NCBI RefSeq assembly: GCF_022347785.1
Contig: NZ_JAKRGA010000003.1
Span: forward strand, 806,001 to 870,000
Length of the DNA: 64,000 nucleotides
Direction: 5' to 3'
DNA from: Psychrobium sp. MM17-31
GTDB taxonomy: Bacteria > Pseudomonadota > Gammaproteobacteria > Enterobacterales > Psychrobiaceae
Shown here: positions 17,263 to 26,657 of the stretch, one piece after another
Layout of the letters: each line of letters begins with the position of its first letter
How positions within the stretch are numbered: the stretch's first letter is position 1
Notes under the pieces: generated by a model
Told to the model about the DNA's origin: nothing
The model's database searches: none
Seen by the model: only the letters and a program-made list of their open reading frames with translations
Made by a program: the position numbers and the translations under genes

Positions 17263-17411
17263 TGGATTTCCTTTGACGACAACGCTCTTTAAGGCGTAAT
17301 TTTCACTTGCTATTACAGCCGATTATACCTTGCCGTTAATTAACACTAAACCCCATATTTACTAGGTGTTTAATGGTGATGACACATTGTGAGCAAAGGG
17401 TACATTCATTT

Positions 17412-17441
17412 TTGACCCAAATCAATTTGTTGGGGTATTAT
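17412..17441 (+). promoter_or_regulatory. Candidate sigma-70 promoter of sodB
   Basis: TTGACC at 17412-17417 and TATTAT at 17436-17441 are 18 bases apart. A start near 17448 would give a leader of about 57 bases before sodB. An AT-rich region around the -10 could hold Fur or small-RNA control, but I see no certain site. Confidence 0.5.
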
Positions 17442-17504
17442 AGCGGCGAATAATAATTAAATGTGAGCCTATAATGGGCGTAAAATTATCTCAGGAGAAA
17501 AACC

Positions 17505-18089
17505 ATGGCGTTTGAACTACCAGCCTTACCATATGCGATCGACGCATTAGCACCACACATGTCTCAAGAAACTCTAGAGTTTCACCACGGTAAACACCAC
17601 GCTACTTACGTTACAAAACTAAATGGTTTAGTTGAAGGAACTGATCTAGCAGAAAAATCACTAGAAGAAATCATCAAGACTTCTGAAGGCGGCGTATTTA
17701 ACAACGCGGCGCAAATCTGGAACCACACGTTCTTCTGGAACAGCCTAAGCCCACAAGGTGGCGGCGAGCCAACTGGCGCAATCGCTGATGCTATCAATGC
17801 AAGCTTTGGTTCTTTCGAAGCTTTCCAAGCAGCATTCAACGACAAAGCTGTTAACAACTTCGGTTCAAGCTGGACTTGGTTAGTTAAGAAAGCTGATGGT
17901 AGCCTAGACATCGTTAACACTAGCAACGCTGCTACGCCATTAACTGATGACAGCCTAACACCAATCCTAACAGTTGATCTGTGGGAGCACGCTTACTACA
18001 TCGATTACCGCAACGTTCGTCCTAACTACCTTGGTGGTTTCTGGGCATTAGTTAACTGGGAATTTGCTAACGCTAACTTCGCTGGCTAA
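17505..18089 (+). CDS. sodB: Iron superoxide dismutase
   Basis: The 194-residue protein converts superoxide to peroxide and oxygen in the cytoplasm. Metal ligands are visible: His27 in LEFHHGKHH, the His of WNHTFFW, and Asp and His in DLWEHAYY. Length and the close match to the FeSOD pattern ([25 protein letters not shown]) point to the iron form rather than manganese. AGGAGAAAAACC precedes the ATG. Together with grxD and the peroxiredoxin it forms a small oxidative-stress neighbourhood. Confidence 0.97.
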   Translation: MAFELPALPYAIDALAPHMSQETLEFHHGKHHATYVTKLNGLVEGTDLAEKSLEEIIKTSEGGVFNNAAQIWNHTFFWNSLSPQGGGEPTGAIADAINASFGSFEAFQAAFNDKAVNNFGSSWTWLVKKADGSLDIVNTSNAATPLTDDSLTPILTVDLWEHAYYIDYRNVRPNYLGGFWALVNWEFANANFAG

Positions 18090-18114
18090 TTTCTACTTAA
18101 CCGCATTATTAATG

Positions 18115-18142
18115 AAAGGTCACTTTTAAGTGGCCTTTTTTA
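18115..18142 (+). terminator. sodB intrinsic terminator
   Basis: AAAGGTCAC pairs with GTGGCCTTT (one G-U pair) around a six-base loop, followed by Ts. Confidence 0.8.
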
Positions 18143-18378
18143 TTTTTACAACTATTCTCCTGCCCATACCTTTCTCAATAACCCTTTCTATTTGTATTTT
18201 TTTGTTCTAAGTTATGAAATTAAAGCTGGATAGACACTGTCTAATGGATAAAGGTTGTTGCTCTATATTGCTTAAGAAAATCTTTGCCTTCCATCAGATG
18301 CTGTCCTAAGCTGAAAGCATGAATCAACTATTTTAATTTCTACATAAGTATTGCTGATATGAATTGTCTTTATCTGGG

Positions 18379-18437
18379 CTTTATTAATCAGTGACAAAAT
18401 GCCATTGGACACTGCAATGACAAACTGATTAATAAAG
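18379..18437 (+). promoter_or_regulatory. Long inverted repeat in the prkA leader
   Basis: A perfect 14-bp inverted repeat (18379-18392 with 18424-18437) encloses 31 bases that contain a second, smaller stem (CATTG 18403-18407 with CAATG 18415-18419). The outer repeat ends 15 bases before the strong TAGGAGGT site of prkA. It could be an RNA switch or thermometer-like leader, or a bipartite operator. The outer arms are AT-rich, so an operator is a real alternative. Confidence 0.65.
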
Positions 18438-18463
18438 AGACATCGCATTTTAGGAGGTGCCAT

Positions 18464-20386
18464 ATGTCGATTTTTAATCACTACAAAGCGCGTTTTGATG
18501 CAACCAAGGAAGAAGAGTTTACGTTAGACGAGTTTCTCTCACTGTGTAAGCAAGACAAATCTTGTTATGCATCGGCGGCTGAACGTTTGCTCATGGCCAT
18601 TGGCGAACCTGAAGTCATCGATACCGCGCAAGATCCTCGCCTGAGCCGCATATTCTCTAATCGCGTTATCAATCGCTACCCCGCTTTCAAAGATTTTCAC
18701 GGCATGGAAGAAGCCATTGATCAAATCGTTTCTTATCTCAAGCATTCTGCCCAAGGCCTCGAAGAGCGCAAGCAAATTATCTATCTACTAGGCCCCGTTG
18801 GCGGCGGTAAATCCTCGATTGCTGAAAAGCTCAAAAGCTTAATGCAGAACATTCCAATTTATCGCCTTAAAGGCTCACCGGTTAACGACCATCCATTGTG
18901 CTTATTTGATGCTACAGAAGATGGTGAAATCTTAGAGCGCGAATACGGCATTGCTAAACGTCATCTCAATACCATCATGTCGCCATGGGCGGTTAAACGC
19001 CTTCACGAATTCGGCGGTGATATTTCTCAGTTTAAAGTCGTTAAATCTTATCCATCAATTCTCGATCAACTGGCCATTGCTAAAACCGAGCCAGGCGATG
19101 AAAACAACCAAGACATTTCCGCTCTTGTGGGCAAAGTCGATATCAGACAATTAGAGCACTTCTCACAAGACGATCCCGATGCCTATTCCTACAGCGGCGC
19201 ACTGTGCCGTGCTAATCAAGGCTTAATGGAATTTGTCGAAATGTTTAAAGCGCCTATTAAAGTGCTACACCCATTATTAACAGCCACTCAAGAAGGCAAT
19301 TACAATGGCACTGAAGGCATTTCTGCTATTCCGTTTAACGGCATTATTCTCGCCCACTCCAACGAATCAGAATGGCAGGCATTTAAAGGCAATAAAAATA
19401 ACGAGGCGTTTTTAGATCGCGTATTCATTGTGCAAGTGCCTTATTGCCTGCGCGTTACCGAAGAAGTGAATATTTACAACAAGCTGCTGGAGCACTCTAA
19501 GCTATGCGATGCTCAGTGCGCGCCAGATACCTTAAAAATTCTCGCTCAATTTAGCATCCTCTCTCGTCTTACCAAGCCATCTAACTCGAGTGTGCAATCG
19601 AAGATGCGAGTGTATGACGGGGAAACCTTAAAAGACACCGATCCTAGCGCCAAGTCACTACAGGAATATAAAGATACCGCAGGCGTTACCGAAGGCATGA
19701 GCGGCCTATCCACCCGCTTTGCGTTTAAAATATTGTCTCGTGTATTTAATTTCGATGATACAGAAATTGCCGCCAACCCAGTCCATCTCTTTTATGTATT
19801 GGAGCAACAGATTGAGCGCGAACAATTTAATGACGATATTCGCGAGCAATATCTCGAGCACCTCAAGGGCTATCTCATTCCCAATTACATCGAGTTTATT
19901 GGCAAAGAAATCCAAACCGCCTACTTAGAGTCTTATTCTGAATACGGCCAAAACATTTTCGACCGCTATGTCACTTACGCTGATTTCTGGATCCAAGATC
20001 AAGAATATCGCGATCCTGAAACAGGTCAGCTATTTGATCGCAACGCCCTTAACGACGAACTAGAAAAAATAGAGAAGCCCGCAGGCATTAGCAACCCGAA
20101 AGATTTTAGAAATGAAATCGTCAATTTCGTATTGCGCGCTAAAGCCAATAATTCTGGTAATAATCCGCAATGGACCAGTTATGAAAAACTGCGCGTAGTT
20201 ATCGAGAAGAAAATGTTCTCTAACACTGAAGACCTACTGCCAGTGATTTCATTTAACAATAAAACCAACGCAGACGATCAGAAGAAGCACGCCGATTTTG
20301 TTGAGCGTATGACGCAAAAAGGTTACACCCAAAAACAAGTTCGCTTGCTCACCGAATGGTATTTACGCGTTCGTAAAGCGTCGTAA
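18464..20386 (+). CDS. yeaG: PrkA-family serine protein kinase (YeaG)
   Basis: The 640-residue protein has an AAA+ core with the Walker A LLGPVGGGKSS at about 108-118 and a C-terminal PrkA kinase-like domain. Length matches E. coli YeaG (644). In enterobacteria YeaG is a stress- and nitrogen-starvation-induced kinase acting with YeaH; in Bacillus PrkA affects sporulation. A very good TAGGAGGT site precedes the ATG, and the next gene, yeaH, starts 12 bp after the stop behind another strong site. This is the first gene of a three-gene operon ending in spoVR. Confidence 0.95.
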   Translation: MSIFNHYKARFDATKEEEFTLDEFLSLCKQDKSCYASAAERLLMAIGEPEVIDTAQDPRLSRIFSNRVINRYPAFKDFHGMEEAIDQIVSYLKHSAQGLEERKQIIYLLGPVGGGKSSIAEKLKSLMQNIPIYRLKGSPVNDHPLCLFDATEDGEILEREYGIAKRHLNTIMSPWAVKRLHEFGGDISQFKVVKSYPSILDQLAIAKTEPGDENNQDISALVGKVDIRQLEHFSQDDPDAYSYSGALCRANQGLMEFVEMFKAPIKVLHPLLTATQEGNYNGTEGISAIPFNGIILAHSNESEWQAFKGNKNNEAFLDRVFIVQVPYCLRVTEEVNIYNKLLEHSKLCDAQCAPDTLKILAQFSILSRLTKPSNSSVQSKMRVYDGETLKDTDPSAKSLQEYKDTAGVTEGMSGLSTRFAFKILSRVFNFDDTEIAANPVHLFYVLEQQIEREQFNDDIREQYLEHLKGYLIPNYIEFIGKEIQTAYLESYSEYGQNIFDRYVTYADFWIQDQEYRDPETGQLFDRNALNDELEKIEKPAGISNPKDFRNEIVNFVLRAKANNSGNNPQWTSYEKLRVVIEKKMFSNTEDLLPVISFNNKTNADDQKKHADFVERMTQKGYTQKQVRLLTEWYLRVRKAS

Positions 20387-20398
20387 AAGGAGGCGCCT

Positions 20399-21661
20399 AT
20401 GTCTCATTTTATCGACAGACGATTAAACGCTAAGAATAAAAGTTCGGTTAACCGTCAGCGCTTTTTAAATCGCCACAAAGAGCAGATAAAGCGTTCGCTA
20501 GACACTGTGATTACCGATCGCAGTGTTACGGACGTTAGCTCAGGGGAAAACATTACCATTCCCAAGCGCGATTTAAGCGAACCAATTTTTCATCACGCCA
20601 ATGATGGCGAGCGTCAACGCGTGCATCCGGGTAACGACCAATTTCAACAGGGGGATAAAATTGAGCGCCCAAAACAACAAGGCGGTCAAGGCAGTGGTGA
20701 TGGCGATGCAAGTAACGAAGGTGTTGGTGAAGACGAATTTACCTTCGAAATTTCCCACGACGAGTATTTGGATTTACTATTTGAAGATTTAGCACTTCCT
20801 AACCTTGAAGCGAAGCACAACAGCGATGCTCAAGAGTATAAAATCTCTCGTCACGGTTTTTCTGAAGTAGGACTTCCCAACAATATCAATATTGTTCGTT
20901 CACTCAAGAAATCAATTGCCCGTCGAATCGCCCTCACCTCATCGAGTAAACGCGAGCTCAAAGTACTTGAAGAGCAGTTAACTGAGTTAGAAGCTGCACC
21001 GGGAGAACATTTTAAAGATAAGCAATTGCTATTGGCGCAAATTAGCCAGCTGCGAGAGCGCATCAACCGCGTGCCTTTTATTGATGATTTTGACATTCAG
21101 TACAATCATTTTGCCCGCACGCCAGTGCCTAGCTCTAAAGCGGTGATGTTTTGTATTATGGATGTTTCAGGCTCAATGGATCAGGCGACAAAGGATATAG
21201 CAAAGCGTTTTTATATTTTGCTCTACTTGTTTTTATCCCGCACCTATCAAACCACAGAGGTGGTTTACATTAGGCACCACACACAGGCCAAAGAAGTCGA
21301 CGAACACGAGTTTTTCTACTCTCAAGAAACGGGTGGCACAGTGGTATCAAGTGCGCTGCGCTTAATGCATAAAATTCAGCAAGAGCGCTATCCCACATCA
21401 CAATGGAATGTCTACGGCGCGCAAGCATCTGATGGCGATAATTGGAATGATGACACGCCGCTGTGCAAAGAGATCCTCGAGCGCGATTTACTGCCCAACA
21501 CGCGTTATTTTAGCTATATCGAAATCACCCAAGGCAATCATCAATCCATGTGGCACGCTTATCAAAAAATTAGCGAGCAATTTCCCGAGTTTGCCCTCAA
21601 ACATATTAAGGAGCGCGCAGATATCTACCCAGTATTTAGAGAGCTATTTGCCGCATCATAG
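20399..21661 (+). CDS. yeaH: YeaH/YhbH family VWA protein (DUF444)
   Basis: The 420-residue protein has a basic, charged N-terminus ([22 protein letters not shown]), a Gly-rich linker near 85-110 and a von Willebrand A-like domain whose metal site DVSGS is at 255-259. It always accompanies PrkA and SpoVR and is thought to act with them in a stress-signalling complex. GGAGG precedes the ATG and the downstream spoVR begins eight bases after its stop. Length equals the family's (427 in E. coli). Confidence 0.95.
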   Translation: MSHFIDRRLNAKNKSSVNRQRFLNRHKEQIKRSLDTVITDRSVTDVSSGENITIPKRDLSEPIFHHANDGERQRVHPGNDQFQQGDKIERPKQQGGQGSGDGDASNEGVGEDEFTFEISHDEYLDLLFEDLALPNLEAKHNSDAQEYKISRHGFSEVGLPNNINIVRSLKKSIARRIALTSSSKRELKVLEEQLTELEAAPGEHFKDKQLLLAQISQLRERINRVPFIDDFDIQYNHFARTPVPSSKAVMFCIMDVSGSMDQATKDIAKRFYILLYLFLSRTYQTTEVVYIRHHTQAKEVDEHEFFYSQETGGTVVSSALRLMHKIQQERYPTSQWNVYGAQASDGDNWNDDTPLCKEILERDLLPNTRYFSYIEITQGNHQSMWHAYQKISEQFPEFALKHIKERADIYPVFRELFAAS

Positions 21662-21669
21662 GTGACATT

Positions 21670-23193
21670 ATGACGAGTGAAACCACTGCAGCGTTAAAAG
21701 ACTGCGAATGGACTTTTGAGAAACTCGAATACTTCGACGGCATCATCAGCGATGTCGCAGATTCTTTTGGTTTAACGACCTATCCTAATCAAATCGAAAT
21801 TATTTCTTCCGAACAAATGATGGATGCCTACTCTAGTGTCGGCATGCCCATCGGCTATAACCATTGGAGTTATGGAAAAAAGTTTATTCAAACCCAACAA
21901 AACTATCATCGCGGTCAAATGGGCCTTGCCTATGAAATCGTCATTAATTCCAATCCCTGCATTAGCTATTTAATGGAAGAAAATTCCCTCACCATGCAAG
22001 CATTAGTAATTGCCCACGCTTGTTATGGTCACAATTCATTTTTCAAAAACAATTACCTATTCACCACATGGACAGATGCCGATTCCATTATTGATTATTT
22101 AGTATTCGCGAAAAAGTTCGTCAGTGACTGTGAGGAAAAATATGGTGTAAAGGCAGTGGAAGATACGTTGGATTCTTGTCACGCGTTAATGAATCTTGGT
22201 GTCGATCGCTACAAGCGTCCTGCCAAGATATCACTCCACGAAGAGCGCAATCGTCAAGATGAGCGGGAAGCGTTTTTGCAAGCACAGGTCAATGACTTGT
22301 GGCGTACCATACCCAAAACTAAAGAAGTCGATGAGCAAAAATCGAAAAAGCGCTTTCCTGAGCAGCCACAAGAAAATCTTTTGTACTTTATTGAAAAAAA
22401 TGCCCCACTGTTAAAATCGTGGCAACGAGAGCTGGTGCGTATCGTCAGAAAGATTGCCCAATATTTCTACCCGCAACGCCAAACACAGGTAATGAACGAA
22501 GGATGGGCGACGTTTTGGCATTACACCATTATTAATACCCTGTTCGACCAAGGTAAAGTCGACGACAGCTTTATGATGGAGTTTTTCCACCACCACACCA
22601 ATGTCGTATTTCAGCCGCCGTATAACAGCCCATACTATTCAGGCATTAACCCTTATACGCTTGGCTTTTCGATGTTTTGCGACATTAAACGAATTTGCGA
22701 AAATCCCACCGACGAAGACAAAGCGTGGTTTCCAGAAATGGCAGGCAGCAATTGGCTAGAAACACTCCATTTTGCTTGTAAAAACTTTAAAGACGAGAGT
22801 TTTATTAGTCAGTATTTATCGCCGCATTTAATTCGCGAGCTCAAACTCTTTAATACCCTTGACGATGATAAGAGCAATTACATTGAAATCGACGCTATTC
22901 ACAACGAACAAGGCTACTTAAAGATTAGAGAAGCATTGTCCCAACAATATAATCTCAGTCACTTAGAGCCGAATGTTCAAGTTTATAAGGTCGATATAAC
23001 CGGAGATCGCTCAATTACCTTACGTCATTACGCCCATCACAACATTTCTTTAGGGAAAAGCGTTGATGAAATGCTTAAGCATTTATATCGATTATGGGGC
23101 TTTGAAGTCATTCTCGAACGAGAAAGTGAAGACGGTGAAGTTAGAGAAATAGCTCGATGCCCTAAGGCACCGAGCGAAGATAAGACGGATTAA
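21670..23193 (+). CDS. ycgB: SpoVR family protein (YcgB)
   Basis: The 507-residue protein is close in length to E. coli YcgB (510). Family features include the WSYGKKF segment near 58, the conserved HACYGHNSFFKNN, MNEGWATFWHY and the PYNSPYYSGINPYTLGFSMF region. The biochemical role is not known; it is needed for spore cortex formation in Bacillus and is under stress sigma factor in enterobacteria. It is the last gene of the yeaG-yeaH-ycgB operon, and its stop codon overlaps the convergent fadR stop by 4 bp. Confidence 0.95.
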   Translation: MTSETTAALKDCEWTFEKLEYFDGIISDVADSFGLTTYPNQIEIISSEQMMDAYSSVGMPIGYNHWSYGKKFIQTQQNYHRGQMGLAYEIVINSNPCISYLMEENSLTMQALVIAHACYGHNSFFKNNYLFTTWTDADSIIDYLVFAKKFVSDCEEKYGVKAVEDTLDSCHALMNLGVDRYKRPAKISLHEERNRQDEREAFLQAQVNDLWRTIPKTKEVDEQKSKKRFPEQPQENLLYFIEKNAPLLKSWQRELVRIVRKIAQYFYPQRQTQVMNEGWATFWHYTIINTLFDQGKVDDSFMMEFFHHHTNVVFQPPYNSPYYSGINPYTLGFSMFCDIKRICENPTDEDKAWFPEMAGSNWLETLHFACKNFKDESFISQYLSPHLIRELKLFNTLDDDKSNYIEIDAIHNEQGYLKIREALSQQYNLSHLEPNVQVYKVDITGDRSITLRHYAHHNISLGKSVDEMLKHLYRLWGFEVILERESEDGEVREIARCPKAPSEDKTD

Positions 23194-23909
23194 CGAATTG
23201 GCACTACGATGTCAGTAGGCATGCGATCGCGCAGTGACATCCAAAGCTTGGCAGTCTTTAAACCGTAGCGTCGCATTGCGATAACAACTTGATCGTGATC
23301 ACCAGATTTGGCAATTTTCAAAAGCTCTTCATAGTGATTGTCGGCAAGGCGGCGCGCTTCTTCGAGTTCGAAATACAACTTACCTAAGCGGCTATACATG
23401 TCTTTAAATCCATTTAGAATTAGTACGTAAATTGGATTTCCTGAGGCAAACGCCAATTGGTGATGTAGCGAGTAATCGAAATCAGAGTAGGCTTCGGCGT
23501 TATCTTCGATATTGCGGTACTGCTCTAAGATCTCAATGCTCTTTTCTTGGGCCGCTTTCATTGCTGCACGAATGTAGATGATCGAAACGTTAGTGCGCGC
23601 TGATAAAAGTTGGTCGACTAATTCTGGAATGCCCTCTTGATTTAAGCGAGCCATTGTAACTAAAACGCTTAAACCTGCAGTTTCCCAGTAGTTATTAACC
23701 TTGGTTGGTTTGCCGTGTTGAATTTGCAACCAGCCATCGCGAGATAAACGCTGTAGTACTTCACGTAGTGTTGTTCTTGTTACACCAATTAACTCTGAAA
23801 GTTCGCGTTCTGCTGGCAAATACGAACCCGGTGGAAAACGTCCAGTCCAAATAGAATCAACTAAATACTCTTCAGCGAATCCGGCTGGGCTTTGCGCCTT
23901 ATATATCAT
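23190..23909 (-). CDS. fadR: Fatty acid metabolism regulator FadR
   Basis: The 239-residue GntR-family protein equals E. coli FadR in length. It has a winged HTH (about 1-75: SPAGFAEEYLVDSIW, ERELSELIGVTRTTLREVLQRLSRDGW) and the FadR C-terminal acyl-CoA-binding helical domain. It represses fad genes and activates fab genes, with long-chain acyl-CoA releasing it from DNA. The position between spoVR and nhaB is the same as in E. coli. A likely target, fadD, lies in this window at 55005-56684. Confidence 0.96.
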   Translation of the reverse strand: MIYKAQSPAGFAEEYLVDSIWTGRFPPGSYLPAERELSELIGVTRTTLREVLQRLSRDGWLQIQHGKPTKVNNYWETAGLSVLVTMARLNQEGIPELVDQLLSARTNVSIIYIRAAMKAAQEKSIEILEQYRNIEDNAEAYSDFDYSLHHQLAFASGNPIYVLILNGFKDMYSRLGKLYFELEEARRLADNHYEELLKIAKSGDHDQVVIAMRRYGLKTAKLWMSLRDRMPTDIVVPIR

Positions 23910-24349
23910 TTAACACTCAAACCAATTTCAATAAAATTCAAAGAATAATAACAGAGCCATTGTAAATTGATATAGATTTATGTCAGTGAATTGATCTTAG
24001 TAGTCCTTTTTCTCGAGATTGCTGGCAATTCAACCAACAGCTTAAGTTTACAAACAGGCCAAGTTAGTGGGCTCTTTATTTTTAGCACAAAAATCTTACC
24101 TTTATTTATAGCAAGGTTGCTGTTTTAAACAGTACCTCATCGCTATTGCCCAATTAACAGGCAATCAGTAATAAAAACAACATAAATCTTGTGGATAATT
24201 AAGCAGATCACTTGCAAATTGATGCAATGCCTGTAATTAATAGGCGCCATCTTTAGTAATTCTTAGAAACATCTAATATTTAGTCGAATTTTAAAGCGGC
24301 TAAATTTCGTCCACAATAATTGCGTTTACACTTCCTATGTGAGGAACTA
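23910..24349. other. 440-bp fadR/nhaB divergent region
   Basis: No gene or RNA is supported. The region must hold the fadR and nhaB promoters. A weak candidate for nhaB is TTGCAA at 24212-24217 and TAATTA at 24234-24239, 16 bases apart. I saw no clear FadR operator. Otherwise the stretch is AT-rich and unstructured to my eye. Confidence 0.4.
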
Positions 24350-25948
24350 ATGCCAACAATGTCACTTAATCAAGCGTTTATGCGTAACTTTTTGGGGAAT
24401 TCTCCAAAGTGGTACAAATTAGCAATAATCGCCTTCTTAGTTATTAATCCATTCGTGTTCTTTTTAATCGACCCATTTGTTGCTGGTTGGTTATTGGTCG
24501 CTGAATTTATATTCACTTTAGCCATGGCGTTGAAATGTTATCCATTGCAACCCGGCGGACTACTGGCAATTGAAGCCGTAGCCATAGGAATGACCTCGCC
24601 CTATAAAGTGTTACACGAACTATCAGTCAATATGGAAGTTATCCTGCTCTTAGTCTTTATGGTAGCTGGCATTTACTTCATGAAAGACTTGCTGCTATTT
24701 GTGTTTACCAAGCTAATTACTAAGTTGCGCTCGAAAGTCGTCTTATCGCTATCTTTCTGTGCGGCAGGCGCTATTTTATCGGCATTCTTAGATGCACTAA
24801 CGGTTATTGCGGTTGTAATCAGTGTTGTTATTGGCTTCTACAGCGTGTACCACAAAGTATCTTCAGGTAAGAAATTTGACCACGATGACCACGACCACAC
24901 TCATGAAAAAGAATTCCATGAACAGCACCGCGCCGATTTAAAACAATTCCGTGGCTTCTTGCGTAACCTACTAATGCACGCTGGTGTCGGTACTGCGCTT
25001 GGTGGTGTAATGACCAAAGTTGGTGAGCCGCAAAACTTAATCATTGCCGACAAAGCCGGTTGGGAATTCGTCGAATTCGCTATTCGCATGTCACCTGTGA
25101 CTATTCCTGTATTTATCTTCGGTCTTATCACTTGTTTCGTTATCGAGAAAATGGGTTGGTTTAGCTATGGTGTTAAGCTGCCTGAGAATGTACATAAAGT
25201 ACTATCTGATTTCGCTAAAGATCAAGATGCGCGTCGTACTACTCGCGATAGAGCTAAACTCATTGTCCAAGGTGCAATTGCCGTTTGGTTAGTAGCTGGT
25301 CTAGCATTCCACTTAGCTGCTGTAGGCTTAATCGGCCTATCGGTTATCGTTCTAGCCACCGCATTTAACGGTATTACCGAAGAGCACGCCCTAGGTAAAG
25401 CCTTCGAAGAAGCATTACCCTTTACTTCGCTATTGGCGGTATTTTTCGCCGTAGTAGCGGTTATTATCGACCAAAACTTATTCTCGCCAGTAATCACTTG
25501 GGTACTGAGTTACGATGGTAATATTCAGATGGTGATGTTCTATATCGCCAATGGCCTATTATCTATGGTTAGTGATAACGTATTCGTAGGTACGGTATAC
25601 ATTGAGCAAATAGCCCAAGCGCTAGCCGATGGCCGCATTACTCGCGATCAATTCGATATGTTAGCCGTTGCGATTAACACTGGTACTAACCTACCAAGTG
25701 TTGCAACACCAAATGGTCAAGCAGCCTTCTTATTCTTACTAACAAGTGCCCTAGCACCACTAGTACGTTTGAGTTATGGCCGCATGGTATACATGGCGTT
25801 ACCTTACACCATCGTATTATCAATTGTTGGTTGGATTTGTATTCAGTCTGGTTTCTTAACAGACAGCACTGAAAAGCTCTATGAAAAAGGTTTAATCAAC
25901 CACCATGAAGCGGTAGTGGCACCTAAAGACGACAAGGGCCATCACTAA
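24350..25948 (+). CDS. nhaB: Na+/H+ antiporter NhaB
   Basis: The 532-residue inner-membrane protein exports sodium in exchange for protons. It matches NhaB by length (E. coli 513) and by its N-terminal pattern ([15 protein letters not shown]), about 12 membrane segments and the [20 protein letters not shown] and MSLN segments. A His/Asp-rich loop ([12 protein letters not shown], near 180-195) is exposed between helices and is more acidic and His-rich than I expect. I chose the ATG at 24350, with GTGAGGA upstream, over a TTG ten codons earlier. It is in the conserved fadR-nhaB-dsbB order. Confidence 0.95.
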   Translation: MPTMSLNQAFMRNFLGNSPKWYKLAIIAFLVINPFVFFLIDPFVAGWLLVAEFIFTLAMALKCYPLQPGGLLAIEAVAIGMTSPYKVLHELSVNMEVILLLVFMVAGIYFMKDLLLFVFTKLITKLRSKVVLSLSFCAAGAILSAFLDALTVIAVVISVVIGFYSVYHKVSSGKKFDHDDHDHTHEKEFHEQHRADLKQFRGFLRNLLMHAGVGTALGGVMTKVGEPQNLIIADKAGWEFVEFAIRMSPVTIPVFIFGLITCFVIEKMGWFSYGVKLPENVHKVLSDFAKDQDARRTTRDRAKLIVQGAIAVWLVAGLAFHLAAVGLIGLSVIVLATAFNGITEEHALGKAFEEALPFTSLLAVFFAVVAVIIDQNLFSPVITWVLSYDGNIQMVMFYIANGLLSMVSDNVFVGTVYIEQIAQALADGRITRDQFDMLAVAINTGTNLPSVATPNGQAAFLFLLTSALAPLVRLSYGRMVYMALPYTIVLSIVGWICIQSGFLTDSTEKLYEKGLINHHEAVVAPKDDKGHH

Positions 25949-25981
25949 TAAATTTAGTTCTAGTTAACTAATCCCTTGATT

Positions 25982-26013
25982 AAAAGCGCATCTTAGATAA
26001 GATGCGCTTTTTT
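25982..26013 (+). terminator. nhaB intrinsic terminator
   Basis: A perfect 14-bp stem (25982-25995 with 25998-26011) ends in a T-run. It separates nhaB from dsbB, so dsbB has either readthrough or its own promoter. Confidence 0.85.
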
Positions 26014-26038
26014 ATTATCAATAATGAACGAGCTTTTT

Positions 26039-26563
26039 ATGCTGTCTTTCCTTAATTCACTCCCCACTAATCGCAAAGCGTGGTTAGCCCTCGCTGGCGT
26101 TGCCACAGTGTTTGAATTAATTGCGATGTACTTTCAACATGTCATGGGGTTAGGTCCATGTGTAATGTGTATTTATCAACGTACAGCGATGCTTGGGCTG
26201 GTATTTGCAGGACTGATTGGCGCTATTGCTCCGCAAAACTTTGTTGTGCGATTAGCGGGTTATGGTCTATGGGGCTACAGCGCCATCAAAGGCCTGTTGT
26301 TAGCGCTAGAGCACGTAGAAATACAAACGTCTAACTCACCGTTTTTTAGCTGTGATTTTCGCCCTAATTTCGCTCATACGCTGCCACTCGATGAATGGCT
26401 ACCATTCTTCTTTAAAGTCGGTGGTGATTGTGTCGCTATTACCTGGAGCTTCTTGGGATATTCAATGTCGCAATGGATGATTGTGATTTTTGCGGCGTTC
26501 ACTGCTAGTTTTGCAGTAGTGGTGTTAAACCGCTTGCGCCCGAGTAATCAATTTAAAATTTAG
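26039..26563 (+). CDS. dsbB: Disulfide bond formation protein DsbB
   Basis: The 174-residue inner-membrane protein reoxidises DsbA and passes electrons to quinones. Four membrane segments are visible. The first Cys pair is GPCVMC in loop one and the second is split between FFSCDFRP and GGDCVA, as in E. coli. The start at 26039 (MLSFLNSLPTNRKAW) lines up with E. coli MLRFLN; an in-frame ATG at 26024 is only 11 bases after the terminator of nhaB. Confidence 0.95.
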   Translation: MLSFLNSLPTNRKAWLALAGVATVFELIAMYFQHVMGLGPCVMCIYQRTAMLGLVFAGLIGAIAPQNFVVRLAGYGLWGYSAIKGLLLALEHVEIQTSNSPFFSCDFRPNFAHTLPLDEWLPFFFKVGGDCVAITWSFLGYSMSQWMIVIFAAFTASFAVVVLNRLRPSNQFKI

Positions 26564-26616
26564 TAGGTACTTTACTTTATAAGGTTGTTAGAAAGGCTTT
26601 GTTAAATTAGGTCTCC

Positions 26617-26653
26617 AAAAAAATAAGGGAAGCTTACGCTTCCCTTATTTTTT
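26617..26653. terminator. Bidirectional terminator between dsbB and the D-aminoacylase gene
   Basis: AAATAAGGGAAGC-TTAC-GCTTCCCTTATTT (26621-26650) has As on the left and Ts on the right, so it can serve both convergent genes. Confidence 0.9.
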
Positions 26654-26657
26654 ATTG

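Larger units (their letters stand above)
18090..18463. other. 374-bp sodB-prkA gap: terminator, palindrome and leader hairpin
   Basis: The stretch holds the sodB terminator (18115-18142), a 13-bp palindrome TAGACACTGTCTA at 18231-18243 and the long prkA leader hairpin (18379-18437). The heptamer GACACTG occurs both in the palindrome and in the hairpin loop. No coding sequence is supported here. Confidence 0.7.

Noticed and set aside
18272-18481. Minus-strand frame before prkA
   Set aside because: It crosses the hairpin leader and the start of prkA on the opposite strand and has no family resemblance.
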